IMG/VR virus record: IMGVR_UViG_3300024433_000014
Coordinates: 1 to 43,133 of that record
Length of the DNA stretch: 43,133 bases
Source: a virus
Reading direction: 5' to 3' (one strand)
Below are positions 23,781 to 30,414 of the stretch, one piece after another. The position numbers and the translations under genes are program-made. How positions within the stretch are numbered: the stretch's first letter is position 1; the number at the start of each line of letters is the position of its first letter. The notes beneath the pieces were generated by a model that made no database searches, was not told the DNA's origin, and worked only from the letters and a program-made list of their open reading frames with translations.

Positions 23781-23975
23781 ATGCCTTACGAACCAGAAGC
23801 AATACATAAACTTATAAATCAAAATAAAAATCAAGCCGAGCGAATCAGAGAGCTTGAGCAAGGCATTGGAGAAGCATTAGCATTGGCTAAAGCGGAGTGG
23901 AAAGTGCGAAATAATCATCCAGCAAGTAATTGGGCTAAAGAGGTGGAATACTTTAAGCAAGTTCTGAAGGGATAA
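23781..23975 (+). CDS. Coiled-coil early protein
   Basis: 64 residues, helical and charged. QAERIRELEQGIGEALALAK shares a repeated coding block with the next gene (GCGAATCAAAGAGCTTGAGCA type), which suggests duplication. AAAGGAGAATGAT precedes the start. Confidence 0.5.
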   Translation: MPYEPEAIHKLINQNKNQAERIRELEQGIGEALALAKAEWKVRNNHPASNWAKEVEYFKQVLKG

Positions 23976-23980
23976 ATAAT

Positions 23981-24292
23981 ATGTTATGGGGAATACGAAT
24001 AACTGGAAATCTTGATGGTTTGGAAGCTGGAAAGAAGTATAGTTGCGTGCCAGAAGGAGAACATGAAAAGTTACAAGAGCGAATTAAAGAGCTTGAGGAC
24101 GATTATACAGACCTCAAAGAAATTCAGATAACAGATTATAACCACGCCGTAAGAAATGCCGAGCGAATCAAAGAGCTTGAGCAAAGTAAAAGATTATTGA
24201 GAATTGTCATAGCAGAGGCACTTGAAGAGTGTATCGGAGACGATATTGAAAAAGCTACGACAATCCTTGAGCAAGCTCCGAAAGGTGAATAA
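23981..24292 (+). CDS. Coiled-coil early protein
   Basis: 103 residues with two ERIKELE-type helical blocks, the second nearly identical in DNA to the block in the preceding gene. Local duplication of a coiled-coil module is likely. Function unknown. Confidence 0.5.
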   Translation: MLWGIRITGNLDGLEAGKKYSCVPEGEHEKLQERIKELEDDYTDLKEIQITDYNHAVRNAERIKELEQSKRLLRIVIAEALEECIGDDIEKATTILEQAPKGE

Positions 24293-24293
24293 T

Positions 24294-24524
24294 ATGGAGC
24301 AACACAGAATATCAATTGAACCACGCTCTGGTATATGGCTATTATTTTACGAGACATTGATTTCGTGGAGACACAAAATCTACAAACAACAACTTCTACA
24401 GATATTCAAAGACTTTGATACTGCCGAAAAAGCGGCCTTTCTCGAAGTTCGCAAAAGGAAAATAAGCGCGCCACTGATAGTAAGGGACGACAGTAAATGT
24501 AACATAATGATTAGACAAGCCTGA
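24294..24524 (+). CDS. Early protein of unknown function
   Basis: 76 residues from ATG 24294, placed after GAAAGGTGAATAAT. Moderately basic and helical, with LEVRKRKISAPLIVRD near the end. It is the last clear gene before the early terminator. Confidence 0.45.
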   Translation: MEQHRISIEPRSGIWLLFYETLISWRHKIYKQQLLQIFKDFDTAEKAAFLEVRKRKISAPLIVRDDSKCNIMIRQA

Positions 24525-24539
24525 AAGGAAGTAAGTGAG

Positions 24540-24587
24540 ATGAAAAAAATCCCTTTAACACAAGGCAAATTCGTGATTGTCGATTAG
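24540..24587 (+). pseudogene. N-terminal remnant of an HNH homing-type endonuclease
   Basis: MKKIPLTQGKFVIVD followed by a stop. The IPLTQGK..VD opening is the N-terminal hallmark of a common phage HNH endonuclease family, in which a DEDYE-type sequence should follow. The rest is missing: the next 75 bases before the terminator have no related coding. A good AAAGGAAGTAAGTGAG site remains. Confidence 0.55.
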
Positions 24588-24662
24588 GAGGTGATGCCTA
24601 TGGTTGTGCGTTAAGTAAGGAATTAATCCGGACACAATAGAAAAATGCTTAAAAGTATTGAG

Positions 24663-24693
24663 AGGCCGTAAGGATATAGCTTGCGGCCTTTTT
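24663..24693 (+). terminator. Intrinsic terminator of the early operon
   Basis: Ten-base stem AGGCCGTAAG/CTTGCGGCCT (one G-U), loop GATATAG, then TTTTT. It ends the plus-strand early region just before the minus-strand operon's 3' end. Confidence 0.85.
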
Positions 24694-24782
24694 AATGATT
24701 TCAGGCCATATCAGCTATATCCGAGGCCACAGCTTGCCCTGTGCTGGCCTAACTGCCCTACCTGCTACCAATATGACTTAGG

Positions 24783-24834
24783 ATTTCAACAACATATGCC
24801 GGAGCGTTGTCGTGCGCTTCAGTGAAAGCTGTTA
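24783..24834. repeat. Structured repeat R1 after a minus-strand gene
   Basis: About 52 bases similar to R2 (25043-25106). An outer AACAAC/GCTGTT stem encloses GGAGCG/CGCTTC (801-806 with 815-820). It overlaps the stop of the minus gene at 24832. In the outer stem one pair works only as minus RNA (G-U), and in the inner stem one pair works only as plus RNA, so the functional strand is unclear. Confidence 0.5.
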
Positions 24835-25014
24835 TTCAGTCAATCCTTTCTTTTTTCGATATTCTTCCTCTGTTATTTGAACCATCCAACGACGACAAGC
24901 ACCAGAGCGACATCTATTACGAGACATCCAAACTTTTGTCTTAAAGAAAGAACCACAATGCTTGCAATGCCAATAAATTGTTTTGCGTGAGTTTTTTTCT
25001 GGTTTCTCTTTCAT
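24832..25014 (-). CDS. 60-residue zinc-knuckle protein
   Basis: CKHC (about 17-20) and a later NRCRSGACRRW cluster suggest a zinc finger, within a very basic protein. The ribosome site AAAGGATGAGAA is preceded by GGGCTTTATTTATG, the same sequence found before the operon's first gene. Last gene of the minus-strand operon. Confidence 0.55.
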   Translation of the reverse strand: MKEKPEKNSRKTIYWHCKHCGSFFKTKVWMSRNRCRSGACRRWMVQITEEEYRKKKGLTE

Positions 25015-25042
25015 TTCTCATCCTTTCATAAATAAAGCCCTT

Positions 25043-25106
25043 GATTTCCAACAGCATACGCCGGAGCGCAACAGGAGGAGATGCTGCGCTCCAGTGAAGG
25101 CTGTTA
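25043..25106. repeat. Structured repeat R2 between minus-strand genes
   Basis: Outer AACAGC/GCTGTT (25050-25055 with 25100-25105) and inner 8-bp GGAGCGCA/TGCGCTCC (25063-25070 with 25085-25092). It overlaps the stop codon of the 25104 gene, matching the position of R1 relative to its gene. Shared segments with R1 include CCGGAGCG and AGTGAA.GCTGTTA. Confidence 0.55.
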
Positions 25107-25289
25107 GGTTTTACAATGAGAAATTAAAGCAGATATTTGGCCTCTCATATATTCTGTTTGGTCAAGTTCTCCGGCATCTTCGTCTGGTGGTGTAAAATCT
25201 TTATTTGGCCGTAAATCCGATTTGCCAGATAATGCAATTTGACAATCGTGAAATCCTGCCTCATAACTATCATATTTGAATTTTGCCAT
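25104..25289 (-). CDS. Small acidic protein, unknown
   Basis: 61 residues, acidic middle (FTPPDEDAGELDQ) and a C-terminal EYMRGQISALISHCKT. Short phage proteins with a DYDAGFHD-type opening and RGQ.. end are common, with no known role. Third gene of the minus operon, five bases after the second. A GAAAGGATAGGAAA site is present. Confidence 0.5.
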   Translation of the reverse strand: MAKFKYDSYEAGFHDCQIALSGKSDLRPNKDFTPPDEDAGELDQTEYMRGQISALISHCKT

Positions 25290-25293
25290 TTTC

Positions 25294-25476
25294 CTATCCT
25301 TTCAAATCTTTATGACAATCAGTTCCATAATGTTCGCCAGCAGGCTTACCGCACAATTTGCATATAGCTAAATAGTGTGGCTTATCCCTCGTGCCGAATT
25401 TCTTTTCCCAGATGTCTCTAACTTCATCAGGGATTATTACAAGATGACAAGTTGGGCAGCGTTCAAGTTTTTTCAT
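25294..25476 (-). CDS. 60-residue zinc-ribbon protein
   Basis: CPTC near the N-terminus and CKLC near residue 41, then HYGTDCH. Two knuckles fit a zinc ribbon. Its start overlaps the end of the first gene in the operon (14 bases). Confidence 0.55.
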   Translation of the reverse strand: MKKLERCPTCHLVIIPDEVRDIWEKKFGTRDKPHYLAICKLCGKPAGEHYGTDCHKDLKG

Positions 25477-25621
25477 ACATAGCCCTTAATCTTTTTATGT
25501 CTTCCTCTATTTTGTGAGCAGATTCAATATCACCCCGACAATATGCAAAATCAAGGCCACATTTTTTTATGCGGATAAAATCAAATATCCACTCTTTGTT
25601 TTCTTTGTTTCTTCGTTTCAT
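25463..25621 (-). CDS. 52-residue basic protein, first gene of the minus operon
   Basis: MKRRNKENKEWIFDFIRIKK, then CGLDFAYCRGD and a charged helix. The start at 25621 has GAAAGGATAGGAAA upstream and follows the pseudoknotted leader. Function unknown, possibly a regulator because it is first in a divergent early operon. Confidence 0.5.
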   Translation of the reverse strand: MKRRNKENKEWIFDFIRIKKCGLDFAYCRGDIESAHKIEEDIKRLRAMYEKT

Positions 25622-25642
25622 TTTCCTATCCTTTCATAAATA

Positions 25643-25736
25643 AAGCCCCGACACAATATGAGCGCCGACTAAAACGCAGAGGGAAAGTGCCGAGGCTTAT
25701 GCTCAATTTGATTGTTGTCTTAGTCGGTCTCATATT
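25643..25736 (-). ncRNA. Pseudoknotted 5' leader of the minus-strand operon
   Basis: Read as minus RNA: helix A is AATATGAG-A-CCGACTAA with TTAGTCGG-CG-CTCATATT (25736-25720 with 25672-25655), 16 pairs around a small internal loop. Helix B is AAGCCTCGGCAC (25698-25687) with GTGTCGGGGCTT (25654-25643), 12 pairs with two G-U. Both G-U pairs would be A-C mismatches on plus, so minus is favoured. The order A-B-A'-B' with contiguous 3' strands is the same as in the 14390 leader. B' ends about 22 bases before the first start codon. Confidence 0.7.
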
Positions 25737-25743
25737 AAATAGT

Positions 25744-25772
25744 ATTATCGACTGTTTCTTGAGCAATTGCAA
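25744..25772 (-). promoter_or_regulatory. Minus-strand promoter
   Basis: Minus strand: TTGCAA (25772-25767), 17-base spacer, GATAAT (25749-25744). The predicted start near 25737 is the first base of the pseudoknotted leader. Confidence 0.65.
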
Positions 25773-25858
25773 GAACAAAATAGAAAGTATTTGTCAAGGA
25801 ACAACTAAATATAGCACAACAAAAGACTTACAAGCAAAAATAATTTTATTATTATTTA

Positions 25859-25887
25859 TTGACAGCTCTTGGAAAATATGATTTAAT
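25859..25887 (+). promoter_or_regulatory. Late-operon promoter
   Basis: Perfect TTGACA (25859-25864), 17-base spacer and TTTAAT (25882-25887). It starts the terminase-to-virion operon near 25894. The following leader has a GGTAG/CTACC hairpin (25914-25930 area). Bases 25622-25962 hold no gene, only the two leaders and divergent promoters. Confidence 0.8.
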
Positions 25888-25962
25888 TGTGTTTGTAATG
25901 AACGGTAGGTGCGTAACTACCTGGCCGCCGCCGTAATACCTTAAATGAAAGGGATTAGGATA

Positions 25963-26052
25963 ATGGACGAGATAGGTGTTATTATTGGATTAGGTATAGG
26001 TTCGCTCACAGGTATAATAATTATGTGTTTTATCCGGATGAAATATGGCTAA
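25963..26052 (+). CDS. 29-residue membrane peptide
   Basis: One hydrophobic segment (IGVIIGLGIGSLTGIIIMCF) and a basic end. A GGGATTAGGATA site precedes it. It overlaps the small-terminase-like gene by 8 bases and is first in the late operon. Role unknown. Confidence 0.45.
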   Translation: MDEIGVIIGLGIGSLTGIIIMCFIRMKYG

Positions 26053-26467
26053 AGTAGGCAGACCAAAACGAATATGGACAGATGAGCAAAAGGTAAAGAT
26101 AGAGCAGATGGCTTTGGATAATTGCCACATGGACACAATAGCCTTAGCGTTAGATGTGCCATTACAGACGCTTACAGACCATTTTCGTGGGTATATACGT
26201 CAAAAAAGGGCTGAGGGACGAACTACGTTGCGTAGGGCACAACGAGAGAAGGCTTTGATTGGCAAAGATACAGGAATGTTATGTTTTCTGGGCAAAAATG
26301 AGTTGGGCCAGACAGATAAGCAGGATATTGTATTAAAAGACCAAAGATATACTCCTGAGCAGCGCGACGCTATCCGGGCGAAGTTAGCTGAAAGGTGCGT
26401 AAACAGGGCATTACCGGCTATTCCAGTGGATTCTATTGTCAGGGAGACTGAAGATGTACAAAGATAA
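26045..26467 (+). CDS. Helix-turn-helix small-terminase-like protein
   Basis: 140 residues. GRPKRIW opening, then a helix-turn-helix (DTIALALDVPLQTLTDHFRG), RTTLRRAQREKAL and GMLCFLGKNELGQTDKQ. The last block is typical of phage HTH proteins next to terminases (TMLIWLGKQYLGQ type). It probably recognises the packaging site as the small terminase subunit. It lies two genes before the large subunit. Confidence 0.6.
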   Translation: MAKVGRPKRIWTDEQKVKIEQMALDNCHMDTIALALDVPLQTLTDHFRGYIRQKRAEGRTTLRRAQREKALIGKDTGMLCFLGKNELGQTDKQDIVLKDQRYTPEQRDAIRAKLAERCVNRALPAIPVDSIVRETEDVQR

Positions 26468-26807
26468 GGACAAGCAGAGAGAGGCCAACAGGAAGGCTAA
26501 ACAGAGGCAACGGGCTAAATGTGGTATTGATGATATACCGCCCAGTAAGCGTGAGCAAGATTTAATAACAAAAGGTATGACTAAACAGGGTATGACAGTA
26601 ACAAGCAGCCCCTCAAACGTCATACCCAAGCGAGGCAAGGATATCAAGTGCTTCGCGGACCTGCCGCCGGACGTGCAAGAGACTATCAATGCGATGAGTA
26701 TGGACTGTGACCCAGTTGTAGAAGCGCAAAACAAAGCGATGAGGACAGTCATAGCTCTTGGCTACCAACACCTATACCCGGACAGATATTATTCGACAGG
26801 TATGTAA
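26454..26807 (+). CDS. Conserved small protein before the terminase
   Basis: 117 residues from ATG 26454. The opening MYKDKDKQREANRKAKQRQR is a basic helix found in many phage proteins located between small and large terminase genes. The rest holds a DLPPDVQETINAMS segment. The last stop base is shared with the next ATG (TAATG), so translation is coupled. It may bind DNA in packaging, which is inference. Confidence 0.5.
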   Translation: MYKDKDKQREANRKAKQRQRAKCGIDDIPPSKREQDLITKGMTKQGMTVTSSPSNVIPKRGKDIKCFADLPPDVQETINAMSMDCDPVVEAQNKAMRTVIALGYQHLYPDRYYSTGM

Positions 26808-28180
26808 TGAAGCGCAGAGAGTTCTTAAAAGCAAGCGCAGCAGCAGTTGCAGTTGGAGCTGGTTGGATCGCGGACCTGTCAGCTGCCAGCGACGACGATA
26901 TAGACTACATTGGCGGCAAGATACTCGGATATAAGCCGTTACCAGCCCCGGCGGCTTTCCACAGGAGTCAGGCAAAGTTTCGCTGGATAATGGGTGGGAG
27001 CAGGTCCGGCAAGTCTGAAAGCAATATCGGGTATGATTTATGCTCATTTGCGATAGGGATACACCCGTTTCGTAAAACCCCCAAGAAGGCCACAATATGG
27101 GCTGTAGCTGATTCCTGGCCGTTAGTGGGTAAACTACTGTGGGGTGAGAAGGTCAAGGACTATTTGCCTTCTGAGCAGATAAAAAGGATAATCTGGCATA
27201 ACACACGAGAGGAAATACCTAAAGAGATACAGTTAGTCAACGGTAATAAAATTGAGTTTAAGTCGGGTGAGCAAGGTCGTAAGGCGTTTGAAGGTCGTCC
27301 GTTACATGCTATCTATCAAGACGAGCAGCTAAGCGGAGACTCTGTGGGTATCTTTACTGAGATACAGGCCCGGCTACTGGATTATCATGGATTCTTTGCT
27401 GGTAGTATGACACCCATTCAGCCCCAGCCTTGGCTTGAGGAGCGGGTAATTAACTTACCGCCAACTGATGAGATATTCTATGCCAACTTGAATGACAACC
27501 GTAGGAGTCGGGGCGGATACATTCCCGATGCAGAGATTGATATGATGATAGCTGACTGGCCCGCCGAGGTGCAACAGACAAGAATTGAAGGCTATTTCGC
27601 TGCCTTCTTTGGCGCCGTCTATAAGACGTTTAGCCGCAAGGTCCACGTCTGCAAGCCGTTCAAGATACCTAACGACTGGCAGCGATACCGGGCTATCGAC
27701 TGGGGCTTCAACAATCCATTTGTCTGTTTGTGGATGGCAAGAGACCACGATAATCGCTGGTATGTGTATAATGAGCATTACGCGGCCCAGCAGACATTAG
27801 CCTACCACGCGGCGGAGATTAAGCGAATAAGCGGCAAGGAGCGATATCGCGTTACGTGGGCGGACCACGAGGCCCAGGAGCGGCACGAGTTCAGGCAATT
27901 GGGTATAGATACCATGCCGGCTAAGAAGGACAGGCATTTGGGCATTGAGGTTGTCCGGGCGGCTCTTAAGGTACAGGGCGACGGCAGGCCGAGGCTACAG
28001 ATATTCGATACTTGCAAGCACACGATTAAAGAGATGGGAGGCTATAAGTGGGCTGAAGGCAACGAGACGAGGGATGCAAAGGATGAGCCGTTGCAACTCA
28101 ACGACCACACTTGCGATTGTGTGAGGTATGGTATCTACGGCGTTGACCACAAGGGCTATTTTAGTAGGCTGGTGGCATAA
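26807..28180 (+). CDS. terL: Terminase large subunit with a Tat-type signal peptide
   Basis: 457 residues. Walker A GGSRSGKS at 63-70, Walker B-type IYQDEQ at about 169-174, then a C-terminal nuclease domain beginning RYRAIDWGFNNP (D298) with WADHE (D353) and CDCVRYG near the end. It packages DNA by ATP-driven translocation and cuts it. The N-terminus is MKRREFLKASAAAVAVGAGW, then IADLSAA: a twin-arginine motif (RREFLK), hydrophobic core and AxA-like end. No alternative start codon exists in frame before Walker A, and the ATG is fixed by TAATG coupling. A Tat leader on a packaging motor is highly unusual. Confidence 0.9.
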   Translation: MKRREFLKASAAAVAVGAGWIADLSAASDDDIDYIGGKILGYKPLPAPAAFHRSQAKFRWIMGGSRSGKSESNIGYDLCSFAIGIHPFRKTPKKATIWAVADSWPLVGKLLWGEKVKDYLPSEQIKRIIWHNTREEIPKEIQLVNGNKIEFKSGEQGRKAFEGRPLHAIYQDEQLSGDSVGIFTEIQARLLDYHGFFAGSMTPIQPQPWLEERVINLPPTDEIFYANLNDNRRSRGGYIPDAEIDMMIADWPAEVQQTRIEGYFAAFFGAVYKTFSRKVHVCKPFKIPNDWQRYRAIDWGFNNPFVCLWMARDHDNRWYVYNEHYAAQQTLAYHAAEIKRISGKERYRVTWADHEAQERHEFRQLGIDTMPAKKDRHLGIEVVRAALKVQGDGRPRLQIFDTCKHTIKEMGGYKWAEGNETRDAKDEPLQLNDHTCDCVRYGIYGVDHKGYFSRLVA

Positions 28181-28373
28181 TGAGATACTTGTTGAGAAAA
28201 TGGCTGATATGTAGTTGGTGGCATTACAAACACAGGTGCTATCCAGAGATTTGGAAAGAGCGAAGCTATAAGTGGCATTGTACTAAATGTCAGCCTTGTG
28301 GCTATTGGTTTGACGCAATGACAGGAATACCAACACAAGGGATATTTCAGTAAACTGGTGGTGTAGTATGAGA
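28148..28373 (+). repeat. Imperfect direct repeat bounding the 28180 gene
   Basis: CACAAGGGCTATTTTAGTAG... (28148-28184) recurs as CACAAGGGATATTTCAGTAA... (28334-28373), with most bases conserved through CTGGTGG and TATGAGA. The first copy is the 3' end of the terminase gene. Confidence 0.75.
28180..28353 (+). CDS. 57-residue zinc-knuckle protein
   Basis: Basic, aromatic protein with CTKCQPCGYWFD (about residues 34-45). The start shares a base with the terminase stop. Its last codons and the bases after its stop repeat the end of the terminase gene (28334-28373 versus 28148-28184), so it looks like an inserted cassette. Confidence 0.5.
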   Translation: MRYLLRKWLICSWWHYKHRCYPEIWKERSYKWHCTKCQPCGYWFDAMTGIPTQGIFQ

Positions 28374-28568
28374 GCATATAAATATTGTTTAAGATGTGGC
28401 TATTACTCTAAGGAGTTAAGGAGTGGAGGTGTCTGTAAACGATATCCACCACAAATTGTATTTGTTAATGGTCGTGTTAAAGTATTTTATCCACCAGTAG
28501 GTCGTAGGTCTATTGATGGTTGTGGTGAGTGGATTGATAACCGAGCAAAGCCGTTGGAGAATAAGTGA
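28368..28568 (+). CDS. 66-residue cysteine-rich protein
   Basis: CLRCGYY, then GGVCKRYPP, and CGEW near the end. This CxxC...CxRYPP...CGEW layout is shared with the 29794 gene, and both fit a small phage zinc-binding family of unknown role. GTGA overlap with the next gene. Confidence 0.55.
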   Translation: MRAYKYCLRCGYYSKELRSGGVCKRYPPQIVFVNGRVKVFYPPVGRRSIDGCGEWIDNRAKPLENK

Positions 28569-29275
28569 TTGACATCAGAACATCCAAACTAGGCCAGCAT
28601 ATCGAGTACGTTGATATGATAGACGCCACGCAGGCCGTCTGGGGCGGCATAGCGTGGCCGTGTGAGGACAGGGCTGGTTATATAGTTGTTGTTGGTGCTT
28701 GCAAGGAGCGGCATCCTGGCGGTTACGAATTGTGTGTCCTTGACGATTTCGAGTCCTTTGATGTGCGTGAGCTCGTCCGTCAGTGTGTGGCAATGAACCT
28801 GAAGTACTGGGTGTCATGGCGCAGGATAGACCAGAGCGGAGACCCGGAAGGTAGGTGGCTGGCCGATGAAACACACGATGCTGCCAGGGACTTTCTAGCT
28901 GAGGCCAACGCAGAGTTTCGCCGGGAGTCGAGACTGCACCGGTCTTTGAACAAGCCACGCGAGATAAGACTTCGACATACGGCCTTGTTGGAGAAGGAGC
29001 ATTTATACGACTTTTTACTACCTCAAATAAAATTATGGTTGCAACCTGATAGAATGTTGTTATATTTGAAGGATAGTAAGGTCGCCTTGCACTTGCAGGG
29101 CTTTGATGCTATTGACGCCAGCGATATAAGCGGCCTGAAGATAGGCTATTGTCCGGCCATCGAGGCTTTAGGTTATGTAACCGTGGAGTTGCAGAACTAT
29201 TTGAAGCGTCAGGAAGTTGAGCATCGCGAGGAAGATACTTTCGATATGGGAATATCGAGCTTGTTAGAGGTGTAA
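28565..29275 (+). CDS. Late protein of unknown function
   Basis: 236 residues from GTG (GTGA overlap). The N-terminal half is mixed alpha/beta (AGYIVVVGACKERHPGGYEL). The rest is helical and ends EEDTFDMGISSLLEV. It is the only mid-sized protein between the terminase and portal. No family is recognised, and the complete nuclease domain in the terminase argues against it being a terminase part. Confidence 0.5.
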   Translation: MIDIRTSKLGQHIEYVDMIDATQAVWGGIAWPCEDRAGYIVVVGACKERHPGGYELCVLDDFESFDVRELVRQCVAMNLKYWVSWRRIDQSGDPEGRWLADETHDAARDFLAEANAEFRRESRLHRSLNKPREIRLRHTALLEKEHLYDFLLPQIKLWLQPDRMLLYLKDSKVALHLQGFDAIDASDISGLKIGYCPAIEALGYVTVELQNYLKRQEVEHREEDTFDMGISSLLEV

Positions 29276-29503
29276 AATGAAAAACTATCGAACAAAATGT
29301 AAGCAATGCGGGAAGAAATTAAAAGACCCCGCCGATGAACCTATTTATGTTGTAAGAACCGATGAATATTTTTGTAATCAGGAATGTCTAACAAAAAACG
29401 CACAAGAAGAGATTACGATGGCAGATTAGGCGAAAGGTTTTGTCCTTAGCCAATGTCTGCCCTTTTTGAGCAATATGGGCGTACCGAATTTGTTAGAGGT
29501 ATA
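29244..29503 (+). repeat. Imperfect direct repeat of the 28565 gene's 3' end
   Basis: ATATGGG..TA.CGA..TTGTTAGAGGT.TA occurs at 29244-29274 and 29473-29503, 25 of 31 bases equal. The first copy includes the stop of the 28565 gene. The second lies in untranslated DNA. Confidence 0.65.
29277..29429 (+). CDS. 50-residue zinc-finger protein
   Basis: CKQC and a later FCNQEC around a compact core (CKQCGKKLKDPADEPIYVVR). MYM/FCS-like knuckle layout. It lies inside the region bounded by the imperfect repeat of the 28565 gene's 3' end. Confidence 0.5.
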   Translation: MKNYRTKCKQCGKKLKDPADEPIYVVRTDEYFCNQECLTKNAQEEITMAD

Positions 29504-29516
29504 GGATTGACGAAGT

Positions 29517-29636
29517 ATGATAAAAAATGGGAAATTAATATTGTATCTATGTAAACAATGGAGAGGAAAGTATAGAGACAAAGAGATTAATAGGCTTCTT
29601 GATTTTTGGTTGCTTATTTTGTTAGCAGAGCCATAG
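29517..29636 (+). CDS. 39-residue basic/hydrophobic peptide
   Basis: MIKNGKLILYLCKQWRGKYR, then a helix ending LLDFWLLILLAEP. A weak AGGATTGACGA site. It may be a membrane peptide. The surrounding 29430-29516 is non-coding and holds the repeat copy. Confidence 0.35.
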   Translation: MIKNGKLILYLCKQWRGKYRDKEINRLLDFWLLILLAEP

Positions 29637-29647
29637 GAGAATAAATA

Positions 29648-29794
29648 ATGACTCCAAAAGGCACACGAGTCCATAAAGCATATACTTCTATGCGAAAGAA
29701 GGGTTACAGCAAGGGCAAGGCTGCCAGGATAGCCCAGCACACAACGGGTCAAGCCCTTAAGACAGGAAGACCGCCTAAAAGGAAAAGAAGATAA
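29648..29794 (+). CDS. 48-residue basic conserved phage protein
   Basis: GTRVHKAYTSMRKKGYSKGK, AARIAQHTTGQALKTGRPPK and a KRKRR end. This K.Y.SM.KKGYSK..AA.IAQ..TG..L.TG..PK pattern is common in small late phage proteins. The very basic charge suggests DNA binding inside or near the head. Coupled to the next gene (TAATG). Confidence 0.6.
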   Translation: MTPKGTRVHKAYTSMRKKGYSKGKAARIAQHTTGQALKTGRPPKRKRR

Positions 29795-30006
29795 TGAAGT
29801 GCGGAGATTGTAAATATTGGGCAGAGCAAGATGAGAATGATGGCGAATGTCGTAAGTATTCACCCAGAAAAGTACTTGCGGAAATCTATTTGCCCGATGC
29901 AAACTCTCAAGGCTATGCTGATATGCTGGTAAATAGTATGGAAGATAATGCAGTTTGGCCCTTGACGCATGAAAGTTATTGGTGCGGCGAATTTAAGCCA
30001 ATTTAA
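29794..30006 (+). CDS. 70-residue cysteine-rich protein
   Basis: MKCGDCKYW, GECRKYSP, then YWCGEFKPI. It has the same CxxC...CRKY.P...WCGE layout as the 28368 protein, so the two are probable paralogues. Small zinc-binding phage family of unknown function. Confidence 0.6.
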   Translation: MKCGDCKYWAEQDENDGECRKYSPRKVLAEIYLPDANSQGYADMLVNSMEDNAVWPLTHESYWCGEFKPI

Positions 30007-30039
30007 GCCAAAGGAAATAAAACCAGGAGCACAAGAATA

Positions 30040-30414
30040 ATGGCAGAGATACCTCCATTAGGCAGTCTGGAAAGTTTAGTTGGTCTTAAAGAAAGAATCT
30101 TGAGCGGCGAAGCGCAGCTTATCAACGTTGAAACGGGAAGAGGTCTAAAATTTCCCCCACCTGATTTTATGAAATCATTTATGTTGAGAGCAATTGATAC
30201 ACGCATATCAAGTCTTGGCGGACTTGGCGGACTTGGTGGTTTTGATCTCAGTGGTACAAAAGTAGGTTACGCTGGCGAGGTAGAGCGGGCAAGGCTGGAC
30301 ATCCTTGAAAGGATGAAAAGGACAACGGACAGCCGGGCAAAGTCAAGATTGACTCTGCCGAAGTTGTTCGGTGATGGCAAGACAGAACAGAATATATTGG
30401 CGGATGTGCTATGA
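30040..30414 (+). CDS. Late protein of unknown function
   Basis: 124 residues. There is a tandem GLGGLGGLGG stretch near residue 60 and a helical, basic C-terminal part. Its last codons (30396-30415 with the next start) are repeated exactly at 30526-30545. ATGA overlap with the next gene. Confidence 0.5.
   Translation: MAEIPPLGSLESLVGLKERILSGEAQLINVETGRGLKFPPPDFMKSFMLRAIDTRISSLGGLGGLGGFDLSGTKVGYAGEVERARLDILERMKRTTDSRAKSRLTLPKLFGDGKTEQNILADVL

Noticed and set aside
28565-29275. Reading the 236-residue protein as a split-off terminase nuclease domain
   Set aside because: The large terminase already holds a complete nuclease domain, and this protein lacks its aspartate motifs.
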